This document shows, piece by piece, positions 42,404 through 48,005 of a stretch of 48,005 nucleotides of DNA. The DNA is taken from contig NZ_BQHY01000027.1 in the NCBI RefSeq assembly GCF_021602155.1, positions 1 through 48,005 on the forward strand. Reading direction: 5' to 3'. Numbering within the stretch: position 1 is the stretch's first letter; every line of letters begins with the position of its first letter. This DNA comes from Pseudomonas parakoreensis (lineage in GTDB: Bacteria > Pseudomonadota > Gammaproteobacteria > Pseudomonadales > Pseudomonadaceae). The notes below the pieces were generated by a model. It saw nothing but the letters and a program-made list of their open reading frames with translations. It was not told the origin of the DNA and did not search any database. Made by a program: the position numbers and the translations under genes.

Positions 42404-43135
42404 ATGCGTCTGACCCAGATTTTCGCCGCCGCAGCCATTGCGTTGGTCAGCACCTTTGCCGTCGCCGATGACGCGGCCGACAAAGCCATTCGTCAAAGCC
42501 TGGAAAAGCTCGAACTCGAGGTTCCGGTAGAAAGCATCAGTGCCAGCCCGTTGCCGGGCATGTATGAAGTCAAGCTCAAGGGCAGCCGCGTGCTGTACGC
42601 CAGCGCCGACGGCCAGTACATCGTTCAGGGCTACCTGTTCCAGCTCAAGGACGGCAAACCGGTCAACCTGACCGAGAAAACCGAACGCCTGGGCATCTCC
42701 AAACTGATCAATGCCATTCCAGTGGCCGAAACCGTGGTGTATCCGGCTGTCGGCGAGACCAAATCGCACATCACCGTGTTCACCGACACCACCTGCCCGT
42801 ACTGCCACAAACTGCACGCCGAAGTGCCCGAGCTGAACAAGCGCGGTATCGAAGTGCGTTACGTGGCGTTCCCGCGTCAGGGCCTCGGCTCGCCGGGTGA
42901 CGAGCAACTGCAGGCCGTGTGGTGCTCGACCGACAAGAAAGCCGCCATGGACAAAATGGTCGATGGCAAGGAAATCAAAGCCGCCAAGTGCGCCAACCCG
43001 GTTTCCAAACAGTTCGCTTTGGGCCAGTCGATTGGCGTGAACGGTACACCGGCCATCGTTTTGGCCGACGGACAAGTCATTCCGGGCTACCAGCCGGCGC
43101 CACAAGTCGCCAAACTGGCGCTGGGCGCCAAGTAA
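42404..43135 (+). CDS. dsbC: Periplasmic disulfide isomerase DsbC
   Basis: The 243-residue protein has a signal peptide (MRLTQIFAAAAIALVSTFAV), an N-terminal dimerisation domain (about 25-85) and a thioredoxin domain with the CPYC active site at Cys131-Cys134 (TTCPYCHKLH). DsbC reshuffles wrong disulfides in the periplasm. AGGAG lies 6 bases before ATG 42404; the longer frame is rejected. Confidence 0.96.
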   Translation: MRLTQIFAAAAIALVSTFAVADDAADKAIRQSLEKLELEVPVESISASPLPGMYEVKLKGSRVLYASADGQYIVQGYLFQLKDGKPVNLTEKTERLGISKLINAIPVAETVVYPAVGETKSHITVFTDTTCPYCHKLHAEVPELNKRGIEVRYVAFPRQGLGSPGDEQLQAVWCSTDKKAAMDKMVDGKEIKAAKCANPVSKQFALGQSIGVNGTPAIVLADGQVIPGYQPAPQVAKLALGAK

Positions 43136-43227
43136 TTCGCATCGTCACGGTCCGCCGTTGACGATCATGGTCCGGCAGCAGCATCGCCGGGCCATTAATA
43201 GAGAGCCGCGAATGCGCGGTTGTTTTC

Positions 43228-43248
43228 CGGCCGACCTTGCGTCGGCCG
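43228..43248 (+). other. Hairpin between dsbC and hom
   Basis: CGGCCGAC-CTTGC-GTCGGCCG is a perfect 8-bp hairpin followed by only TTTC, 19 bases before the hom start. It could be a weak dsbC terminator or a leader hairpin of hom. Confidence 0.5.
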
Positions 43249-43266
43249 TTTCATGGGGAGTTCACA

Positions 43267-44571
43267 GTGAATCCGGTCAAAGTAGGCATCTGTGGGTTAG
43301 GGACCGTCGGTGGCGGTACCTTCAACGTACTTCAGCGCAACGCCGAGGAAATTGCTCGTCGTGCCGGGCGTGGGATCGAAGTGGCACAAATTGCCATGCG
43401 CACGCCAAAGCCTCAGTTCCAGACGACCGGTATTGCGATTACCAACGATGTCTTCGAAGTGGCCACGAACCCTGAGATCGACATCGTCATAGAGCTCATG
43501 GGCGGCTACACCGTTGCCCGCGAGCTGGTACTCAAGGCCATCGAGAATGGCAAGCATGTGGTCACCGCGAACAAGGCACTGATTGCCGTTCACGGTAATG
43601 AGATTTTCGCCAAGGCACGCGAGAAAGGCGTGATCGTGGCGTTCGAAGCGGCCGTGGCCGGTGGCATTCCGGTGATCAAGGCGATCCGTGAAGGCCTGTC
43701 CGCCAACCGCATCAACTGGGTGGCCGGGATCATCAACGGTACCGGTAACTTCATCCTCACCGAAATGCGCGAGAAGGGTCGCACCTTCGAAGACGTACTG
43801 GCCGAAGCGCAAGCGCTGGGCTACGCCGAAGCCGATCCGACCTTCGACGTCGAAGGCATCGACGCGGCGCACAAGCTGACGATTCTGGCGTCGATCGCGT
43901 TCGGCATCCCGCTGCAATTCGACAAGGCCTACACCGAAGGCATCACCCGGCTGACCACCGCTGACGTGAACTACGCCGAAGCGTTGGGCTACCGCATCAA
44001 GCACCTCGGTGTAGCGCGCAGCACCGCTGCCGGTATCGAGCTGCGCGTACACCCGACGCTGATCCCGGCCGATCGTCTGATCGCCAACGTCAACGGCGTG
44101 ATGAACGCCGTGATGGTCAACGGTGATGCTGCCGGCTCGACCCTGTTCTACGGCGCTGGCGCCGGCATGGAGCCAACCGCTTCGTCGGTGATCGCCGACC
44201 TGGTGGACGTGGTTCGCGCGATGACCTCCGATCCGGAAAACCGCGTGCCGCACCTGGCCTTCCAGCCGGACTCGCTGTCGGCCCATCCGATCCTGCCGAT
44301 CGAAGCCTGCGAAAGCGCCTACTACTTGCGCATCCAGGCCAAGGACCATCCGGGCGTTCTGGCTCAGGTGGCAAGCATCCTCTCGGAGCGCGGTATCAAC
44401 ATCGAGTCGATCATGCAGAAGGAAGTCGAAGAGCATGACGGTCTGGTGCCGATGATCCTGCTGACCCACCGCGTGGTCGAGCAGCGCATCAACGACGCGA
44501 TCGCTGCCCTCGAAGCGCTGGCGGGCGTCAACGGTCCGGTTGTGCGGATCCGCGTCGAGCACCTGAACTAA
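43267..44571 (+). CDS. hom: Homoserine dehydrogenase
   Basis: This enzyme reduces aspartate semialdehyde to homoserine for threonine and methionine synthesis. From GTG 43267 (GGGGAG six bases upstream) it has 434 residues. They comprise an NAD(P)-binding fold (GICGLGTVGGG), the catalytic domain with NGTGNFILTEM and YAEADPTFDVEG, and a C-terminal ACT domain (about 350-430) for amino-acid feedback. An upstream start at 43237 is rejected. hom-thrC form an operon. Confidence 0.97.
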   Translation: MNPVKVGICGLGTVGGGTFNVLQRNAEEIARRAGRGIEVAQIAMRTPKPQFQTTGIAITNDVFEVATNPEIDIVIELMGGYTVARELVLKAIENGKHVVTANKALIAVHGNEIFAKAREKGVIVAFEAAVAGGIPVIKAIREGLSANRINWVAGIINGTGNFILTEMREKGRTFEDVLAEAQALGYAEADPTFDVEGIDAAHKLTILASIAFGIPLQFDKAYTEGITRLTTADVNYAEALGYRIKHLGVARSTAAGIELRVHPTLIPADRLIANVNGVMNAVMVNGDAAGSTLFYGAGAGMEPTASSVIADLVDVVRAMTSDPENRVPHLAFQPDSLSAHPILPIEACESAYYLRIQAKDHPGVLAQVASILSERGINIESIMQKEVEEHDGLVPMILLTHRVVEQRINDAIAALEALAGVNGPVVRIRVEHLN

Positions 44572-44585
44572 GTCGCCATCATTGA

Positions 44586-44607
44586 CCGGGCCCGTGCGCG
44601 GGTCCGG
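44586..44607 (+). other. Hairpin between hom and thrC
   Basis: CCGGGCCCG-TGCG-CGGGTCCGG, a 9-bp stem with one G-T pair. There is no T-run, so probably a stability element within the operon. Confidence 0.45.
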
Positions 44608-44637
44608 CATTGCGAACACTCTGCATTGGAGTCAGTC

Positions 44638-46047
44638 ATGCGTTACATCAGTACCCGCGGCCAGGCACCGGCCCTGAATTTCGAAGACGTCCTGCTGGCG
44701 GGTCTCGCGACCGACGGCGGTCTGTACGTCCCGGAAAACCTGCCACGTTTCACCCAGGAAGAAATCGCTTCCTGGGCCGGCCTGCCGTATCACGAGCTGG
44801 CTTTCCGGGTCATGCGCCCGTTTGTCACCGGCAGCATTCCTGACGCGGATTTCAAAAAGATCCTCGAAGAAACCTACGGCGTGTTCTCGCACAGCGCCGT
44901 GGCGCCGCTGCGTCAGCTCAACGGCAACGAATGGGTGCTGGAGCTGTTCCACGGTCCGACCCTGGCGTTCAAGGACTTTGCCCTGCAACTGCTTGGTCGT
45001 CTGCTCGATTACGTGCTGGAAAAGCGCGGCGAGCGCGTGGTGATCGTCGGCGCCACCTCCGGTGATACCGGTTCGGCCGCCATCGAAGGCTGCAAGCACT
45101 GCGAAAACGTCGACATCTTCATCCTGCACCCGCACAACCGCGTGTCCGAAGTGCAACGTCGGCAGATGACCACCATTGTCGGCGAGAACATCCACAACAT
45201 CGCCATCGAAGGCAACTTCGATGACTGCCAGGAAATGGTCAAGAACAGCTTCGCCGACCAGAGCTTCCTCAAGGGCACGCGTCTGGTGGCGGTGAACTCG
45301 ATCAACTGGGCGCGGATCATGGCCCAGATCGTTTACTACTTCCACGCCGCCCTGCAACTGGGCGGTCCGGCGCGTTCGGTGGCGTTTTCGGTGCCAACCG
45401 GCAATTTCGGCGACATCTTCGCCGGGTACCTGGCGCGCAACATGGGCCTGCCGATCAACCAGTTGATCGTCGCCACCAATCGCAACGACATCCTGCACCG
45501 CTTCATGAGCGGCAATCAGTACGTCAAGGAAACCCTGCACGCCACGCTGTCGCCGTCGATGGACATCATGGTCTCGTCGAACTTCGAACGCCTGCTGTTC
45601 GACTTGCACGGTCGCAACGGTGCGGCGATTGCCGGGTTGATGGATTCGTTCAAACAGGGCGGTGGTTTCAGCGTCGAGCAAGAGCGCTGGACCGAAGCCC
45701 GCAAGCTATTCGACTCACTGGCCGTGGACGATGCACAAACCTGCGAAACCATCGCTGAAGTTTACGCACAGTGCGGTGAAGTGCTGGACCCGCATACCGC
45801 TATTGGCGTCAAGGCCGCCCGCGAATGCCGTCGCAGCCTGGACATCCCGATGGTGATTCTGGGCACTGCACATCCGGTGAAATTCCCGGATGCCGTGGAG
45901 AAAGCCGGTGTAGGAAAAGCTCTCGAACTGCCTGCACATCTTTCTGATTTGTTTGAGCGAAACGAGCGTTGCACCGTTCTGCCGAACGAACTGAAAGCCG
46001 TACAGGCCTTTGTCAGCCAGCATGGCAACCGCGGCAAGCCGTTGTAA
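44638..46047 (+). CDS. thrC: Threonine synthase
   Basis: ThrC converts O-phosphohomoserine to threonine with pyridoxal phosphate. From ATG 44638 it has 469 residues. The PLP lysine is Lys112 in GPTLAFKDFALQ, and GATSGDTGSAA and SVPTGNFGDIFAGY are phosphate-binding motifs. It is the second gene of hom-thrC and ends before a strong terminator. Confidence 0.97.
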   Translation: MRYISTRGQAPALNFEDVLLAGLATDGGLYVPENLPRFTQEEIASWAGLPYHELAFRVMRPFVTGSIPDADFKKILEETYGVFSHSAVAPLRQLNGNEWVLELFHGPTLAFKDFALQLLGRLLDYVLEKRGERVVIVGATSGDTGSAAIEGCKHCENVDIFILHPHNRVSEVQRRQMTTIVGENIHNIAIEGNFDDCQEMVKNSFADQSFLKGTRLVAVNSINWARIMAQIVYYFHAALQLGGPARSVAFSVPTGNFGDIFAGYLARNMGLPINQLIVATNRNDILHRFMSGNQYVKETLHATLSPSMDIMVSSNFERLLFDLHGRNGAAIAGLMDSFKQGGGFSVEQERWTEARKLFDSLAVDDAQTCETIAEVYAQCGEVLDPHTAIGVKAARECRRSLDIPMVILGTAHPVKFPDAVEKAGVGKALELPAHLSDLFERNERCTVLPNELKAVQAFVSQHGNRGKPL

Positions 46048-46070
46048 GCCGAAAAAGCTGTCACATTTTG

Positions 46071-46096
46071 AAGCCCGTCTCCTGACGGGCTTTTTT
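46071..46096 (+). terminator. Terminator of hom-thrC
   Basis: AAGCCCGTC-TCCT-GACGGGCTT followed by a run of Ts: a 9-bp stem and a typical intrinsic terminator. Confidence 0.93.
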
Positions 46097-46166
46097 GTTT
46101 CTGCTGCCACACTGCTCGTGTTACCGCCCATGAAGGACGGGTGAGTCGATCACGAAGGAAGTGGCA

Positions 46167-47519
46167 ATGCTGTTTGAAAGAGGATGGAAACACACCCTGA
46201 AGCAGGTTCTGCTGTTGTGCCTGTTGTACGGCTGGCGCATGAGCGCGACGGCGCATCTGGCGTATGAGGAAGAGAAGTTGAACATCGGCACCGTGGTGCT
46301 GGATGAGGAAGAGCAGCAATGGATTCGCGATAATCCGACAGTGATTGTGGCGGCGGAGCAGTACCCGTTGTACCTGTTTCTCGACGAGCACGGTCATTGG
46401 AGCGGCCTCAACAGCGATGTGCTCAAGCGCATCAGCGCCATGACCGGCTTGCAGTTCATCTACCGGGAATCCTTTTCCACCGCGCAAATGCTTGAGCGCC
46501 TGGAAACCGGTGCTGCGGACATCAGCACAACCCTGGCGATGAATGATGAACGCCGATTGAGTCTGGATTTCAGTCATGCCTTTGGCGGTGCCGGTTGGGT
46601 ATTTGTCGGCCGGGCTGGCGAGCCGCAGGTGCAGTCGCTGGAGCAGTTGGCCAAACGGGTGCTGGTATTGCCGGGTCGGCATGCATTGGAGGGGTTGATC
46701 CGGCGCGATTACCCGTCCATCGAGTTACGTTCGGTGAAAACCTATGCCGAGGCGCGGGCGCTGGTCGAAAGCGGTGAGGCCTATGCCACCATCGAAAATG
46801 AAATCGGTGCGCAACTCTATCCTTCCGGCCTGCTGAAGGTCGGCGAATTGCTGGAGGGCAAGTGGGAGGCCGATCTTCTGGCTGTGCGCAAGGGGCAGCC
46901 GCAATTACTGAGCATACTGAACAAGGCGCTTGAGGCGTTTCCGGCTTCCGAACTCCGGGCCATTCGCCTGAACTGGCTGGGCGGCATCGGGCCGAAACCT
47001 GCCGCCGCCGGTTGGCAGCACTGGCTCCGATCGAGCTGCTGGGGGGTGGTTTTGGTGGGGGGCTTTTGCGTGATGTCGCTGTTATGGAATCGGCGAATGG
47101 CGGCGGTGATCAAGCGGCATCGAGACGTGCAAAGCGAGCTCGACGATCAATTGGTCTTCCAGCGTGCATTGATTGATGCCATGCCCGATCCGGTGTTCGT
47201 CCGTGACCTGGAGGGGCGCCTGATCCTGTGCAACAAAAGTTACGAAGAGGCGTTGTCGCTCCGCTTTGAGCAGGTGCAGGGATGCCGCTTGATTGATGTC
47301 GATGCGCTACCGCGCGCCACCGCCGCCGCGCTGCATGATGAGTTCATGATTCAGTTGAGAACGCGCAGGACCCGCTTCAGCAAACGCCGTTTGCAATTCA
47401 ACGATGGCAATCGGGATATCTACCAGTGGACCGTGCCGTTCTACAGCGCCAATGGGGAATTGCGCGGCCTGCTCGGGGGCTGGACAGATATCACCCTGCG
47501 TGATGCGGCGGCGGAATAA
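46167..47519 (+). CDS. BvgS-like sensor fragment: solute-binding and PAS domains, no kinase
   Basis: From ATG 46167 (AAGGAA upstream) the 450-residue protein has an N-terminal hydrophobic segment (about 13-22) and one periplasmic solute-binding (Venus flytrap) domain (about 50-275). A membrane helix follows (about 289-308), then a cytoplasmic PAS domain (about 328-440) ending GGWTDITLRDAAAE. BvgS-type sensors normally have one or two flytrap domains and continue after DIT into a histidine kinase, receiver and HPt. Here the frame stops at 47519 with no kinase, H-box or ATP-binding motif. It is either a decayed gene or a sensor that works with other kinases. Confidence 0.8.
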   Translation: MLFERGWKHTLKQVLLLCLLYGWRMSATAHLAYEEEKLNIGTVVLDEEEQQWIRDNPTVIVAAEQYPLYLFLDEHGHWSGLNSDVLKRISAMTGLQFIYRESFSTAQMLERLETGAADISTTLAMNDERRLSLDFSHAFGGAGWVFVGRAGEPQVQSLEQLAKRVLVLPGRHALEGLIRRDYPSIELRSVKTYAEARALVESGEAYATIENEIGAQLYPSGLLKVGELLEGKWEADLLAVRKGQPQLLSILNKALEAFPASELRAIRLNWLGGIGPKPAAAGWQHWLRSSCWGVVLVGGFCVMSLLWNRRMAAVIKRHRDVQSELDDQLVFQRALIDAMPDPVFVRDLEGRLILCNKSYEEALSLRFEQVQGCRLIDVDALPRATAAALHDEFMIQLRTRRTRFSKRRLQFNDGNRDIYQWTVPFYSANGELRGLLGGWTDITLRDAAAE

Positions 47520-47530
47520 GGTCCGCACTG

Positions 47531-47548
47531 ATATTGGGAAATTTCCTA
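47531..47548. promoter_or_regulatory. BvgA-like inverted heptads
   Basis: ATATTGGGAAATTTCCTA contains TTTCCTA, the heptad described for BvgA binding in Bordetella, next to the near-inverted copy TGGGAAA. The core GGAAATTTCC is a perfect palindrome. It lies between the sensor fragment and the receiver fragment. Confidence 0.45.
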
Positions 47549-47646
47549 TGTCACACGCCTCTTTTTCCGATGGGGGACTGAAGGAGGCTCGCCTAAAGTG
47601 GGCAACCACTGCGGCGAGTCCGCGATTGCCGTTTCCGAGGTCGCCC

Positions 47647-47943
47647 ATGCGCTCGCTCAAAGTCCTGATTCTCGAACCAGATCCTTATCGAATGATGGCG
47701 TTGCACCAGATGCTCAACGCGTTCGGTATCTATGACGTACTCACGGCGCCATCGCTGGCCGCGGCACGCTGCTCGCTGGAGCGTCGCACCCGGGTCGACA
47801 TCGCGATCTGCGATCCGCAGCTGAAAGGCGGGGAAGGCCTGGCGCTGATCCGGCATCTGGCCGCCGAGCGGGAGGCCAGTGAAATGTGCCCTTTAAATAG
47901 TTACAAATTTCCTTGTCGTAGGAGTCTGGGGCGTCTACCGTGA
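47647..47943 (+). pseudogene. Truncated response-regulator receiver domain
   Basis: The reading frame starts at ATG 47647 with GAGG upstream. Residues 1-78 match a receiver domain (MRSLKVLILEPDPYRMMAL; phospho-accepting Asp56 in AICDPQLKGGEG). After about residue 79 similarity ends and an unrelated tail of about 20 residues follows, so the conserved Lys and the last strand and helix are missing, as is any output domain. The sequence beyond (from about 47881) looks like the non-coding upstream region of another gene (AAATTTCCT, TAGGAG). I infer a deletion or recombination that joined two loci. Confidence 0.7.
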
Positions 47944-48005
47944 CTCATATTGCAAGCTTTATGGGGCGGGTGAGATGGAGTTGGTCTTCGCAGATGAGGG
48001 GTTCA

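Overview
The window looks like a chromosome segment of a fluorescens-group Pseudomonas. The evidence is the gene content and order, the Pseudomonas-type protein sequences, the GC-rich codon use, and the many intergenic palindromes of the kind called REP/REPIN in this group. No phage, plasmid, transposase, CRISPR, tRNA or rRNA gene was seen. Species-level placement and synteny comparisons come from memory of reference genomes, not from a search.

Layout. (1) 1-5080: a small unknown gene, holC and pepA on the minus strand, divergent from lptF-lptG (LPS export permeases), which ends in a strong terminator. (2) 5100-11260: lepA-lepB-rnc-era-recO-pdxJ on the plus strand, covering translation, secretion, RNA processing and vitamin B6. 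A REPIN sits inside this run between era and recO. (3) 11340-17360: mltF (minus) and purL (plus), then a small YqfO-like gene and its terminator. (4) 17360-18790: the most unusual stretch. It holds a hairpin-rich element of about 375 bp flanked by two REP copies in the same orientation, a full REPIN, a long structured leader and a small DUF6124-type gene. (5) 18800-26270: a complete N-acetylglucosamine PTS operon on the minus strand (nagR-nagA-nagB-II-nagF-nagE) with likely NagR operators upstream. (6) 26280-31060: an L,D-transpeptidase, two Nudix hydrolases, a gamma-carbonic anhydrase-like protein, a DUF1289 protein, a VUT/YhhQ-like membrane protein and purT, with an array of about 13 eight-base tandem repeats upstream of the transpeptidase. 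(7) 31170-34910: an MFS transporter, a CorC-like protein and a CcsA/YpjD-like protein (minus). (8) 35000-46100: ffh; rpsP-rimM-trmD-rplS; a thioesterase; a CPA1 antiporter (minus); xerD; dsbC; hom-thrC. (9) 46160-48005: a BvgS-like sensor that stops after its PAS domain, and a receiver domain that breaks off early, with BvgA-like heptads nearby. These look like remains of a two-component system.

Most genes are housekeeping genes in familiar operons. What is less expected lies between them: at least four REP sequence classes, the structured leader at 18076-18316 whose three copies of one 9-base word allow two alternative long pairings, the octanucleotide array, operator-like sequence inside a REPIN loop, and the eroded two-component system. 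The lptG/lepA junction also differs from the arrangement I recall in other pseudomonads, where mucD precedes lepA.
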